Assembly: GCF_023159225.1 (NCBI RefSeq)
Contig: NC_063168.1
Span: 57,763,398-57,827,397 of the forward strand
Source: Perognathus longimembris pacificus
Lineage: Eukaryota; Chordata; Mammalia; Rodentia; Heteromyidae
Length of the DNA: 64,000 bases
Direction of reading: 5' to 3'
Positions 35,271 to 47,331 of the stretch are shown here, piece after piece. How positions within the stretch are numbered: the stretch's first letter is position 1; each line of letters starts with the position of its first letter. Below the pieces are notes generated by a model. That model did no database searches. It saw nothing but the letters and a program-made list of their open reading frames with translations, and had not been told where the DNA came from. A program made the translations under genes and the position numbers.

Positions 35271-35463
35271 ATTCCTTCCTTCCTTCCTTCCTTCCTTGCT
35301 TCCTTCCTTCCTTCCTTGCTTCCTTCCTTCCTTCCTTCCTTCCTTCCTTCCTTCCTTCCTTCCTTCTTTCCTTCCTTCCTTCCTTCCTTCTTTCCTTCCT
35401 TCTTTCCTTCTTTCATTCCTTCCCTCTTCTTTCCTTCCTTCCTTTCATTCTTTCTTTCTTTCT
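35271..35463 (+). repeat. (CCTT)n tetranucleotide tract, about 190 bp
   Basis: Mostly TTCC repeats with TTGC and TTTC interruptions. The other strand reads (GGAA)n. It is adjacent to the antisense mosaic SINE at 35464. The long open frame across it (35203-35529) is low-complexity and not a gene. Confidence 0.95.
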
Positions 35464-35690
35464 GTGCTGGTCCTGGGGCATGAACTCAGGTCCTGGCCAC
35501 TGTCCCTGAGCTTTTATTCTGAAGACTAGCACTCTACCACTTTGACCATAGCTCCATTTCTGGCCTTTTGCTGGTTAATTGGAAATAAGGGTCTCACAGA
35601 CTTTCCTGCCTGGGCTAGTTTGAACCACAGTCTTCAGATCTCAGCCTCCTGAGTAGCCAGGATTACAAGCATGAGCCCCTGTCACCTGGC
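35464..35690 (-). mobile_element. B1-like/Geo-type mosaic SINE, minus strand, with (CCTT)n tail
   Basis: TGCTGGTCCTGGGGCATGAAC, ACTCTACCACTTTGACCATA, CTGGTTAATTGGAAATAAGG, ATCTCAGCCTCCTGAGTAGC and a CACCTGGC end match the mosaic family. The long CCTT tract at 35271-35463 takes the place of its tail. Confidence 0.7.
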
Positions 35691-35737
35691 TTGAGCTTCT
35701 TTGGATGGACCCCTGTCCTTTCTGGTCTTCCCTTTCT

Positions 35738-35946
35738 TTCTTTTTTTTTTTTTGGCCAGTCCTGGGCCTTGGACTCAGGGCCTGAGCACTGTCCCTGGCT
35801 TCTTGCCGCTCAAGGCTAGCACTCTGCCACTTGAGCCACAGCGCCGCTTCTGGCCGTTTTCTGTATATGTGGTGCTGGGGAATCGAACCTAGGGCCTCGT
35901 GTATCCGAGGCAGGCACTCTTGCCACTAGGCTATATCCCCAGCCCC
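35738..35946 (-). mobile_element. IDL-Geo SINE with 15-bp TSD
   Basis: Full-length antisense copy. TGGTCTTCCCTTTCT flanks it at 35723-35737 and 35947-35961. It lies about 45 bp from an older antisense B1-like/Geo-type SINE. Confidence 0.9.
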
Positions 35947-36139
35947 TGGTCTTCCCTTTCTGAACACAGGACCATTGCAAAATCTTTGTAGGTCGGTACA
36001 CATGGTCCTCATGCTGCTGCTTTCTTGCTGGCCACTCTTGGGTACTTATTTATTCTTTCCTAGCCTCTTTGCTATGTGTGACAAGGGGTTAATAATTATA
36101 TTCAAATACTGGGGCTTTTAGGAGGACATAATGGGCATT

Positions 36140-36780
36140 ATCGTCACCAGATATTTGAGGAAGTACGGTGAACCAGTGATGAACAAGATTCAGGTGTTTC
36201 TGCTTTTAAGGCCATAGCCTCATTAGGGAGGGTGGCAAGTAGAGCTCCCAGTGTAGGTCTTGACTGCCTTGTCCTATGGAAGACATTGGCAAGATTCTAG
36301 AAGCGAATAGGAAGGGCGTGTTCAGCCTTGAAGATTCATGAAAAGTCTTCTGAAAGGTAGAGCTTTTCTTTCAGATTTGATGGATGAATAGGAATTAGTC
36401 ATACAAAGAATATTCCAGGCAGAGTGCCCAACAGACAATGAGACCTGAGATGGGAGAGCTGATCTTACTTTACAAATGGCAGCAAGGCCAATGCATCTGG
36501 GGCATAATGAATTAAGAAGGAGGGAGAGGGATGAGACTGGAGAGTTTGATGGCCCAAATCATGTAGGGTCTGGTTGGGGGAGGGCAGGGAGAAGAGGGAG
36601 TATGTCATCCTGAGTACACAGGAAGTCAGAATTAAAGTGACAGAATCAGATGACATTTTTGAGAAGGTGACTTTGGAAAATGGATTGCAGAGACCTAGAG
36701 TGGAAGTGTTGAGTCAAGTTGGGCTGATTATAACATGCTACAACAGTTAAGGTGTTTGGGTATGGTTGCAGAGTGAATGA
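36140..36780 (-). mobile_element. L2-like LINE remnant, minus strand
   Basis: GGTGAACCAGTGATGAACAAG, AGAATATTCCAGGCAGAGTG, AAATGGCAGCAAGGCCAATG, AAATCATGTAGGGTCTGG and CAACAGTTAAGGTGTTTGG appear in the order typical of antisense L2. Confidence 0.45.
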
Positions 36781-38957
36781 ATGAGTGAATTCCAGTGCAG
36801 CAATTACTGGTGAGCCTTTGAGTTGAGGTACTTACAGCCCAGGGCATTGGTTTTATCCTAAGCTAGGCTACATACAAGCCTCCTAAGAACTGATGGGTCT
36901 TGTCTAGCAGGGTCCTTGGGGAGCCAATTCTCATGCTAGTCAGACACCCTGGACTGAGCAATGCTGAATGGTCTTTCTGGCTACCCTGTAAGAGCCGCCT
37001 CCCCCCAGCAGGTCGTGGGAATCCCTGTCGTCTTCCCTCCCCAAACCATGTCGAGTGCACTGTAATCACACAATTATGATGCCATTAAAATGTCACATTT
37101 GAAGAAATCCATATAAACAGAGCATTAACAACTGCCTGAAAATTGTAGTCTTTACCACTAATGACCTACTTTCTCTACATACCGTGCCCTCCCGCCACCT
37201 CCATTCTGCTGCCTCTTTCCCCAGCTTTGATTTCCAAGGCAGGCAAGAAGCTGCAGTCTGCTTTTCTGCCTGAAGAGCCTTAATGGTTAGTGCACTGTGA
37301 AAGGTTCTGGAATGAAGCCAGGACAGTGGGAGCCCAGTATTGGGTGGCTGAGAGTAGGAGACCAGCTAGTGCCACATCTAAGCAGATTGGAGGTACTGGA
37401 AGAAAGGTCCTTGGATCGGAGTTGGTCCTGGGGAAATTGAAGAGAGTTGATGGATTGAAAACATGGGAGGGTCAAATTCATTTGAGGATCTAGACTTCCT
37501 TACCTTGGGAGGATGAAATGGGACCTGAGTCATAGTGATCACACTTACTAAACAGCAAAATATCAGAATGGCAATGCCCTGCTCACAGGTTGTAGACCAG
37601 AGAACTTTGTAAGACTTCTGCTGTGAATTCTAGGTGAGGATGGAGGTAGGCAGAAAGGTAAGAGGACGATGAGGATTTTGAGACTTTTAAACTCATGTTT
37701 CTGAATATTGCTCTGGAAATGCTGTTCAGCTATGTCTTCAGAATCTAATTTTAATGCATGACAGAAACAGATTACTTAAAGGAATCTTGTAGTGAGTACT
37801 TTTTATAAAGTAAGACATAAACTAGAACAGCTCAGGCGAAGTGATTAATTGCTTGCCAATGTATCTGAGTAGCAAATCTAGACCACATACAATACCTGTT
37901 TGGATTAAAGTAAGGGTGTGCCTCATTCTGAAAAGGGAAGAGGTACCTGTGGTAGAGGAAAAGAAATTGAATCAGAGTTTGGGGACATTTCTAATGTTCC
38001 CCTAGCAATAACATCCTTGTGGCGTCAGGAGGGACGTGCAAAAGAGATCCTGCCTCAGTGGCTCTGGACAAAGACTAGTGATGATGAGCATGTTGTATGC
38101 AGAGCAATTGTTGGTGCTTCGCAAGGTGAGGGTCATGTCCCTGTGTATGGTGTCAGTATAAGCAAGAGGATCATAAATCTCCTTTTGACAGTTCATATGA
38201 GATGTCATACAAGAGGTTTTCACTGTGTTGTGGGACAGTGTTTGGGACAGGCTCCTAAAGAATTCCTCCCTAGTGTTTAGCCTACTGCCATTATCACTTG
38301 CCATGTCATCTGCAACACTTACATTTGCCCTTGGCAGAGGCTGGCACCCCATCCTCCCCCCCACCCCTCAGCAAGCGTGTATCTGAAAAGTGCAGGTCTG
38401 CTTCTGATATAAAAAGAGCCCCTTTTATGAAAAGCCAGCCGGCAGCCCTCCTGGAGTCCCATGAGATAAAGTCATTTCAAAGTCATTCGCTCTCACCCCA
38501 CACCTACATATTCAATGGCTGACCTAGTTTTGAGGGAGCCAGAGGGCATGTGGATGTCACCTTATTTATGGAGCAAATAGAAAATGTGCTAAGCTTGGCC
38601 CTTGCTGCACACAGTATCTAGAGAGATCTATCTTCCACCTCCAAGGTACAAGAGAGAGGGGAACACATTCTGTTCTGCCCAGAGCTGGAGGATTTTTGCC
38701 ATTGTCATTTTTGGGAAATGAGTGACAAGGGAACATTTAACTCTAAAACTCTCTTTCTAGCTGAATTCAGGTTGTACCCTTGATCAATTTTAGCCTGTGC
38801 TCTGGAGAGGTATTTGGCTGAAGTATAGAACCCAGCTGCTGGCCAGTACCTCCATTTTCCACTTTCCTTGGCATGTCCCAAGGCAGACAAGGGGTTAGAA
38901 ACTTCTCCATGGCTCTGTCAGGTCCTGATCAGTGATGTACATCTATTGGTTTGTGTT

Positions 38958-39165
38958 TAATCCCAGCATCTCCACTTACTTTCTGTATGACCTTGGCTAG
39001 ATCACATTAGCTCAACTTGTTTGCACTAAACTGAGTAAATAGTGATGTAATAGCCCCTCGCTAAGGCTTACTTGTGGTATTGAAGGTGTGGTATTTCTGG
39101 ATAGAAACTGGTATATAGTAAGTGCTACACAAGGAGTATTTGCTACAATAGTCAGCATCATTGTT
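38958..39165 (+). mobile_element. MIR, near full length
   Basis: CATCTCCACTTACTTTCTG then TATGACCTTGGCTAGATCAC, and later ACTGGTATATAGTAAGTGC, follow MIR. The middle is diverged. Confidence 0.55.
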
Positions 39166-40347
39166 GTGGACCATTGTGTCCAGAGTGAAAATTTGTCACT
39201 TCTTCAAACCGTTCATTTTTGCCTGGCTCTCCATAACATCCAATCATGATTTGTCCCAAGAAAGAAATTTTCTTTGCCACAGAAGAACTTAGAGGGATAT
39301 TGAGGAAATGGCAAGCCTCACTAGCCATGTTCTTTGTGTATTCTACAGCTAGCCTGGCTACTTCCTTGCAAAGCACCCTTTGGGGTTGGCAAGTCCAGAG
39401 GATGAGAAGGAGCTAGGTTGTGAGCAGACAGCTTTGAGTCGAGGCTCTTTAGCTTTCTGGAAGTGCAGGGTCTTTGGCAGGTGCAAAATTCTATGATAGT
39501 GCCCTATCGCAACTCAGAATTGCCTAACATAGCTCCATCTCCACATACATAAAAAGAGAGCACAGAGCTTAATTTCTAGCTCTCTAAGTGGATAATAACC
39601 TTATGTATTATGGCCCTTAAAATGGTTTCTTGTCTTATCATGTGCATGGTACTCTGCTCAGACACATAGCTGAGGTGAGAATTTGGGGTAGCATAGAGCT
39701 TGCAAGGCCCTGGAGACATTAGCATTGATAATGACTGATCCCTACAGCTGGACAGGGAAGTGAGCCATCCTGTTGCCTCGCAGATGCTGTCAGAGACCCC
39801 ATATCTGCCACCGGGAAGGAAGAAGCAGCTCAACATAAATTGGCTGAATGTAAATTGCATTTTTTCTCCATTAGCATTCAGCCTCCAGAAGAAATAATAG
39901 TAACCACAGCCATGTCGACAATAATAATACGTTACATATGCATTATGTCTTACCAAGCAATTTTTCATATCTTATCTCACTTCTGAGATGAGATTTGGGC
40001 CAGTAAACCCAGCTGGGGGAAAGGATTAGTTTTACCCTTGGGATGAAGTGAGAAACTGGCTGTAAAAGGTTGAAAAAGGAGATGTTTTCAGGATAACCTT
40101 GGCCCCAAATGTAAAATACTAAGCACAGCCATGCTCAGTGCTTTCTAGACTGACAAGATCATCCCTGGGCTGTGCTTGCTCTTATTTTCCCATTTCTTCC
40201 CTCTACCCTGCCCCCAGCACTCTTTCTTGCATTTATGTCTGGAGAAGTCTAGTTTAAATGAACAAGGAGGCCCTTGAAAGAGAAAAGAATTCATGAAGCA
40301 TAATGCTTATTCTGATCACCTTTTTATTTGTTTGATTTTGGTTTTTG

Positions 40348-40350
<3 letters not shown>

Positions 40351-40389
<39 letters not shown>
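40351..40389 (+). repeat. (TG)n microsatellite followed by T-rich sequence
   Basis: About 19 TG units, then a T-rich and A-rich stretch (40396-40435). Confidence 0.97.
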
Positions 40390-40392
<3 letters not shown>

Positions 40393-42845
40393 GTTGTTTT
40401 TTTGGGTTTTTTTTTTTGTCTTTTTTAAAAAAAAAGCCAGTTTCCTATTATATCATTGCTCTCACAATCTGGTGGTCTGCAGGCCAAATTTATCCTATTG
40501 GCATGTTTTGCCTTGCCCAGAAGGAGGTTTAAGGCAAAGTCACTAGGCAGGTATTACGCTGTACCTATGACATTTGTACTCACATTTCCATTCTCAGTGA
40601 CCCCAGGTCTGATCACTTGTGACCCCTGCCAGATACCTTCATTCAGTAGGGCCCCTTGAAAATTGTTTGGCTCCATAGCTAAATTGTTTGGCTCTTGCAG
40701 CTAAAGAGCATTCGGATGCTGCTTTAAGCTATTTCTTGGTCCTGTACAGTAAGCTTAGGAGGGAGAGAGAGATCTGGTTGTTGAAGAGAGAGCTCTTTTC
40801 TCACTGAGAAATCCAAATCTCATTCTTCCTCCCATGGCCTTCTAGAAGTGGTTCTCCATAGAATAGCTCTGATCATGAAGTCCCACCTCTGTCCTGCTAG
40901 AGGCCACTATGGAAAGATCTCTTCTCCCCTTCCTCCCAGCTGTCCCTGGGAGGTAGCTGCAACACTATGCTTGCAGACCTGCCCTTAATCTAATGAGGTG
41001 GCTCTGTGCCCAACCCAGGTGGATTATGTGTCCCAGAGACAGCGTGCTTCAGTGTCTATCTCTAGCTAACTAAATCTGATTCTTCCACTATATCTCATCT
41101 TGGATGCTGGTTCCTGTTCTTGGTCTATAGTCTCCTCCAGCAATCTCTTAGATATGAGCAGACCTACTCTCTTGTGCCACTATGCCTTCTACAACCCCCT
41201 TTTCTCCTGAGCCGCATGTAGAAAACTGGCTCCCTTCTGCCCTTGATCTCTTGCCGTTTGGTTACCAGAGCTAAAGGACACAGAGGCTTCTCAAATCCCA
41301 GCCACCAGCTTACTGCCCCAGTCTCTGAACACAATGAGAAGGGATGCGCAAAGAAATAAATGGTGTGGGTAAAGCCAACTCCCTTAGTCTTATATTCACC
41401 AATAGTTGGGATGTATTCTTCAGGCAAGTGACGCATGGTTGGAGATGCTTATCTACATTAGAGAGTTTAGGGTTTAGTTTGGGGTGAGGTTTATAGGTCT
41501 TGGGGAGAAAGAAGAAAGACCCATCAACATCAGCCCTCATTCATCCCAGTACGTGCCAGGAGCTGGTCCTCCTCCCTTCATCATGCTGATTTCCACTTCT
41601 CTGGCACCTCCTCTCTCATGCTCATTAGTAGGCAAATTAATCTCCATATAAGGTCCACATGGTGGAAGTTTTTTTTTTTTTTTTTAATTCCAGAAACAAA
41701 AAACTGGGCTTTTGTCCATTTAGCTAATCATATTATATTTCACAGTTGGAGTTTTCAGGCAATTATAATAATTACTGGAAGTTTTCTTCTTCCCAAAGCT
41801 GGAAGCTTCCCCCAAAGTTGCATTTGCATGTGGTGTGCAGTTTATATGTGGGCGGTGAGTGCATTTATGGGGAAGTGAGGCTAGGCAGTGCCTAAGTGAG
41901 ACCAAAGTCAAATGGACAAAAAGTTTGTTGTAGAGAGGAATCCAAGATGGCTGAGTGTCAAGATTCTCTCCTCTGGGAGCTAGAGATACCACACAGGAGC
42001 ACATCTGTGCTCTGGCACCTAGCTATTCAGGCAGGAGGGAGATGAGGAAAATGGGCAAAGGAAAGGCGGGGGTAGAACAGAAGAATAAACTCATCCCTGT
42101 TGAGTTATATGCTTTCTCATTTTGTCTGAGAAATAGCCCTTTCCTCCTCCATTATATGTCCATTCTATCTATCAAACTCCGTAAGGAATGACGCTCCTAT
42201 AATTAATACTAACCATTAAACTACAACATTGAAGGAGCAATTGCCTAATTCTGAGGAAAATTTAAATTTATGACCAGCACCCGTGATAAAATGAATACTA
42301 AAGAGAAGGAGAGAAAACCCTGCGGAAGATAAATAGAAAGCCAAGTGGGATATTGACTTGATCCTTCTCCAGTGCAGGGTAATTTGGCTTCTAAAGTGAG
42401 TTAGATCATAATAAATTAAATTTAGATTTCTGCACATCAGTTAAATAACTCCCAAGACAGAATTCCAGTGAGAAGAAGAGGTGATAATACATAGAGGAAA
42501 TATTAAAATGAAGATCTGATCTAATAATCCATAATTGATGTGCTGTCCCTTGGTGAGGGAAAAGGATTTTCTAGGTCTTTCTTTTGTTGTGAACCCAGAT
42601 GATTGAGGGCTGGCCTGCCCCTCCTTTACTGGAAATGGTGTTACCCATTGGGGGAAGTGTGTTACCAATAGTCATTTCTTTACCAAAGCAAATCCCTGCA
42701 CTACCACCTCCACTTGTGTGCTAGGGCCATGATCAGAAAAGGAGAATGTTGAACTTGTCTTCGTTGGCTACCCTTAAAAATTAAGGTCATTCCTGCAGGC
42801 AGGATAAGAAAGAAACACAGGAAGATGCAGATATTTTTGTTTTTT

Positions 42846-43082
42846 CCCTTTTTCTGCCAGTACTGGGGATGGAACTTGGGGCCTTGGTACTTATTCCTTA
42901 GCTTTTTTCACACACAAGGCTGGTACTCTTCCACTCTAGTCATACCTCTACTTCTGGCCTTTGGTTAATTGGAGACAAGAGTATTTTGGATTTATCTTCC
43001 CTGGCTGGCTTTTGAATGGAAATCCTTAGATCTCAGCCTCCAATGTAGCTAGGATTACAGGCATGAACCACCAGTGCCTAGC
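42846..43082 (-). mobile_element. B1-like/Geo-type mosaic SINE, minus strand
   Basis: CTGCCAGTACTGGGGATGGA, CTCTTCCACTCTAGTCATAC, GGTTAATTGGAGACAAGAGT, ATCTCAGCCTCCAATGTAGC and GAACCACCAGTGCCTAGC follow the family order. It is moderately diverged. Confidence 0.65.
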
Positions 43083-43194
43083 TTACTTTTGTGACTAACT
43101 GGCAGGAGGAAGAAAGAACTGAGGCTGGAATGGAATATCTGGTAATAAAGAATATAGAATTGAAAGTCAAATCTCCTGGAAGAGTGTCTTAGTG

Positions 43195-43315
43195 GTGAAC
43201 TTGCTATGACCTTGAGGAAGCTCCTTTGCTTCCCCAGCCTCAATTTTCTCATCTGTGAAATGAGAGCACTATAACTGTATATTTCATCAGGCTCATGACA
43301 ATGACATTGGTCATG
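43195..43315 (+). mobile_element. MIR fragment
   Basis: GCTATGACCTTGAGGAAGC then CCTCAATTTTCTCATCTGTG and AAATGAGAGCACTATAAC is the MIR core. Confidence 0.6.
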
Positions 43316-43409
43316 ACATTGACAATGGTCAATACAAAGCATTTTCAAGTGGAAATGCTTTGCAGGTTCTAAGCCTTTCTCTTTGACCTGGGTTGTATTG
43401 ACTTTCAGC

Positions 43410-43690
43410 CCATACTTTTCATTTCTAAAAGTTCTGTTTGGTTCTTTATCATATCCATCTGGTCATTTGTTTTGTCTTTCATCCTTGCTAATATTTATTC
43501 CCTACTTAAAGTGTTTTATCTCTAGTTAAAACTCCCATATCTGACTCCTAGGAGGATTTCAATTTATTTATAGTTTTTAGTGATTCTTGCCTATTCTGAA
43601 TTGTTACCTTGTATACCTGGCAGGTTTTTGTTGTGATTGTATCTTTGGAGGAACTTTAGTGAGAATCCCAGGGTGTTAGTTGGAGATACT
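43410..43690 (-). mobile_element. Possible ancient LINE fragment, minus strand
   Basis: It contains TTTCTAAAAGTTCTGTTTGG then TTCTTTATCATATCCATCTG, and later ATATCTGACTCCTAGG and TTTGGAGGAACTTTAGTGAG. I associate this order with antisense copies of old L1/HAL1-type elements. It is strongly diverged. Confidence 0.35.
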
Positions 43691-43969
43691 GCTCTCCAAA
43701 TATGACTTACACTTGAGGTGAATATAAAACCCATCTAGATCCCTTTGTCCCCTTCTTGGCTTAATTGAATCAGACATGAATACAGTTAATACAGTTTCCA
43801 GTTAGTCTTTTCCAGTCTAAGTTTAACTTCTCAATGACCTTTACCCTCAGGGAAGCTTCACATTTTGTCTTTGCTTAGCATACCTAGGAGCAGATAGATG
43901 ATTCCAGTTAATGGGAAGTAGAACCCCTCCACAGAGATACAATGGGTTTGGAGAGAGACAGTCTTTCAC

Positions 43970-44379
43970 TGAAGGGGGGAATGAAGAGTTAAAAGTAAAC
44001 CCCATTTTCAGGCAGCCCCCGTTTTGTTGTCTGAGCAAACCCAGGGCAAGCTTATTAGGGCCCAGCCAGTCAAGAACTCTAACTGCCTGGGAATGCTTAA
44101 CTCTAACCGCCCCTAGAATGCCTCGAACCCTGAGCCAATCAGATTTGTACCCGTAATCTTGCTTGCTTGAACACCTGATTGCTGTAACTTTGGTTTTTGG
44201 CCTTTATAAGCTCTGTGTAATCGCAGCTTGGGGCTGCCTCCTAACCTCCGCTGTGTCAGTGGGTAGAACAAGGCCCCGAGCCGCGGCTTGCTTGAATCAA
44301 GTCTTGCCTTGCTTTTGCATTTCGGAACGTCTGAGTCTCGGTGGCCTTCTTGGCGGTCGTTTCGCGACTTGGCATAACA
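43970..44379 (+). mobile_element. Solo LTR, gammaretrovirus-like (ERV class I), sense to GALNT14
   Basis: The element begins TGAAGGGG and ends CATAACA, and is flanked on both sides by the 4-bp duplication TCAC (43966-43969 and 44380-44383), a length typical of gammaretroviral integration. Inside are a CCAAT box (about 44135), a TATA-like TTTATAAG (44203-44210) and a CpG-rich R/U5 part (about 44265-44370) with the CTCGGTGG...GGCGGTCG pattern known from class I LTRs. Where an AATAAA poly(A) signal is expected there is AATCAA (44295-44300). No primer-binding site or gag/pol/env remnant follows, so this is a solo LTR left by recombination. The well-kept CpGs contrast with the surrounding intron and suggest a moderately young insertion. 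It is described only; no viral gene is present. Confidence 0.8.
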
Positions 44380-45442
44380 TCACCTGTGAAAATAAAATAT
44401 GGTACAAGCTTCAGGCATGCCCACCAGCATAAGTCACAAGAGCAGCTGCCTACGAACCCTTGATGTAGAAGTTGGCCTTCCTAGTGGGAAATTTCCTGGC
44501 TGAATCCCATGCTGACCCCATTTTTGAGTTGGACAAGAAGAGCTTAGCCCTTCGATACACATCTTAGCCTCCTTGTTGTTCCTGTCTGTGGGGAGTGAGA
44601 GGCTCTACAGGAAGATTAAACCAGCAGATCCATTATTTACTTTCCAGTGAGCTAGAGTTAGCCTCCTATCAAAACTTTCTAAGCTAATCCATCCAACAAA
44701 TAGGGGTTTGGGAGGAGTCTGTGACAATCTCTGTTCATGCACAACTATAAAATGTTAGTGTTGTTATCTTAAACACACCTTCACTGTTATACAGTGCATT
44801 CTGTTTTCACAGGAGCAAAACCCAGCTCCTCATGCAGGCTGTATCCCCTCAAGAGGTCTCAGTGTAGCAAGATATGATCTGCACACTTGACACCCTGTGG
44901 GAGAGTACTTCTACAGATGCCTCCCACTGACAGTTTGTATGACTTCTCTTGCCAGCTTGGCTGTTGAGAATCCTAGCTGAGTTTTCACTGTATCTCCTCC
45001 TGAAAGCAGTTCCTACCAGATAGGCCAAGGATGCTCAACTATCTTATAGTGACAAGAACCAGGCTGACCAAATTCAAGCCTTTTGCACTCCTGACTCTGT
45101 TTTGGTGTGAGTAGAGAGTAGAGGGCTGGGATGATAGGTTACAGGCCCTCACAGAATCCTTTTTTTTTTTTTTTGTTATGGGTTCCTGACCCTTTACCTG
45201 CTTCTCCAGCAGTTGAGATGTTTGCCAACAGAAACCCACTTTCATAAATCAGGTGAGATAATCAAGGTCACTCTCCGACTAGTCTCTTTGTGGAGTTTTC
45301 ATCGCTCTACTCCATCTCACATTTGTGACAAAAGACAGTTTCCCCATGATCTGCTTCCTAAGACCCGCGCTTTCCTCTATCAGGTCCTTGTTTCAACCCA
45401 CATCCAGATTGTGCTGTTCCTTGAATAGCCCCTGCCTCCCTA

Positions 45443-45890
45443 TGATGGTTTATTTAATATGTCAACTTGACTTGGCCCTGGGGTGCTCAGACATTTGGTT
45501 GGGCATTGAGCATTATTCTTGGTGCATTATCCTTGCTGTGGTATGTCATTGAGGAGGGTATTTGTGGATAAGATTATCATGTGGATGGGAAGATTAAGTA
45601 AGGCAGATGATCCTCCTCTTCTTGGTGGACCCATTTAGTCCACTAAAGCTGGAAGAAAACAAGTTGATACTAGGAGGGAGCTCCTCCTGCCGTACTACCT
45701 TTGACCTAGACATTGCTTTTGCCATACCCTTGGACTAAAACTGAAATGTTAGCTCTTTCTGGATTTCCAGCTTAGCTACCACAGATCTTTGTCAGTCTCC
45801 ATAATCATGTGAGCCAATTTTGCATATATTTTTAAATAATCTCTCTCTAAGATTAACTCCCTGTCTCTCAGTCACTGTATCTCTCTGTGT
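45443..45890 (+). repeat. Ancient interspersed repeat, LTR-like
   Basis: The segment starts ATGATGGTTTATTTAATATG then TCAACTTGACTTGGCC and ends near CTCCATAATCATGTGAGCCAA followed by CTCTCTCTAAG. This order matches a widespread old mammalian repeat that I recognise from human DNA but cannot name with confidence. It is diverged and has no clear target duplication. Confidence 0.45.
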
Positions 45891-45984
45891 CTGTCTTTCT
45901 CTGTCGCCCTTACTTTAAATAGCCCTAATTAATATGCTGCCATTATCTGGCTTTTAATGCATACCTATTTCTTCCACAGTTATC

Positions 45985-46265
45985 ATTTAAGCAAAGCAAA
46001 GTCCCTACCCATTCTTCAAGATCTAACTCATTGGACCCGCCTCTAGTAACTGTTCTGTTTCACTCTTCTGTGCTTTCAACATTGTCTTTGAGATTATGTG
46101 ACTGAGCTCACCTTGTGGTATGGCATGGCATAAGTGTGTCCAGCAGGTCTGTCTTCCACATTACGATCCCTTCCAGGTCAGGGACTATCATTTACACCTC
46201 CCTCCTCTCTAGCTCAGAGCACCGCAGGACTCACAATTTATTTAGAGAATTGCAGTGAATTAAAT
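45985..46265 (+). mobile_element. L2 3' end, plus strand
   Basis: CCATTCTTCAAGATCTAACTC, TAACTGTTCTGTTTCACTC, CTTCCAGGTCAGGGACTATC and TTTAGAGAATTGCAGTGAAT fit the L2 3' region. The usual CCTGGCACATAGTAGG box is poorly kept. Confidence 0.45.
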
Positions 46266-47004
46266 TGGCAATGAGCCCGTGGGAGACAGTTCCATGGCCC
46301 ATCCCACCAGGATGGCATGTCAGGGTCACCCCAGGGTGATGTTGCAAGCAGAGGTGACAGCTGCTAGGCTGTGACATTGTACAGGACAGGATTGGAGGCT
46401 CTGAAACACCCCCACCTAAGTTCCCCCAAGCATGTTCTGTAGCGGCAGTATCGCAGGACGTTAATAAAATCAATTATTGGATAAAAATCACTGGTTTCCA
46501 GAGATTCATTTTGTGTTATTAGCAGGAGAATGCTGTTCGAAAGCAGATAACAAAAAGGGAAAGAGAGAGATCAATTACCAGATAAGATCACGAGGTGTCT
46601 GAGATGAACGTGCCGAGTGGTGTGGCCCATCTCACCTGCCATGGGGCCCCAGCACCTGCTTTGCTGTCTGCTGAGCCGGCCCTGGGCCTTCCTGCTCAGA
46701 TGCCATGAGCTCAGGACATAGATCCTGCCCTGAGATGAGATGGGGGCTCTACTCCCTTCAGATGAGGCAGCATGAGACTCTTGCATAATGCATGGAACAC
46801 AGGAATAAGTATGGCATGCTTGGTAACAGTCTTGGGTTGGAGGAAGCAAGAACTGGGGTTTCTGATGGGGTCACACCTTTCCCGTGGCAAAGGAGGAAAG
46901 AGTGATGGTCCTGGAGTGTCTGCTCTGTGACTGCCATTGTCCTGGCTGTTCTCCAATTTCCCTGGAGAGATTTTCTTCTAGAGTGAGGATACTACATTTC
47001 AAGT

Positions 47005-47180
47005 CCCAGTCCTGCTTCCTCCTAATTGTAAATGTGGACAGAGCTTACCTATGAAGACTGTTTTCTCACTTGTCCAGTGGGAATATGAGCAATTTTGTGA
47101 CAATTATGTGATAGGAGTTAAGGTCCTCGAACAGTGCCTGCTATGTAGCACTCAATGAATGTCATTGGCCATTATTGACA
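47005..47180 (+). mobile_element. MIR upstream of exon 2
   Basis: TTTTCTCACTTGTCCAGTGG then GAATATGAGCAATTTTGTG, and CGAACAGTGCCTGCTATGT then AGCACTCAATGAATG, fit MIR. It ends about 150 bp before the exon. Confidence 0.55.
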
Positions 47181-47310
47181 TTGTTCTGATGGGATTGTTA
47201 ATGTTCTGTCTCTGTCCTCATCTTCGAGCCTGACATTACCAGAATAAGTCTGTCTCTGGGCACTGTAGGTGGATGGAAGTGAGTGTCAGGCAGGTAGCCA
47301 TTCTCATAGA

Positions 47311-47331
47311 CTTCTCATTTGTGTTCCACAG
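47311..47331 (+). promoter_or_regulatory. Splice acceptor of GALNT14 exon 2
   Basis: A pyrimidine-rich stretch (cttctcatttgtgttccac) leads into CAG, immediately before the first exon codon CCT. The reading frame becomes recognisable GALNT14 exactly at this AG. The open frame extends upstream of it, but the residues there do not resemble the family. Confidence 0.88.

Larger units (their letters stand above)
1..47331 (+). other. Galnt14: GALNT14 intron 1 (3' portion), with list of unassigned stretches
   Basis: This is everything upstream of exon 2. No exon 1 (expected to encode a short cytoplasmic tail and one membrane anchor) is visible, so the whole span is read as intron. Recognised repeats are listed separately. 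In these stretches I see only non-repetitive or unrecognisable intron: 1-2000, 2260-4030, 4650-5815, 7440-8450, 8775-10020, 10330-11080, 12041-12660, 15990-16660, 17975-20396, 20575-21890, 23060-23507, 24585-26410, 26765-27290, 27775-28070, 28230-29710, 29825-30320, 30570-31785, 32650-35265, 36785-38955, 39170-40350, 40390-42845, 44384-45440 and 46270-47000. Open frames in them are short, lack family motifs and usually overlap another frame on the opposite strand. Confidence 0.8.

Noticed and set aside
35271..35463. CRISPR-like or satellite array
   Set aside because: It is a simple tetranucleotide tract with no spacers, in a mammalian genome.
44230..44370. CpG island of a gene promoter
   Set aside because: The CpG-rich stretch is the R/U5 part of the solo LTR, with both ends and a TSD visible. 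It is not the GALNT14 promoter.
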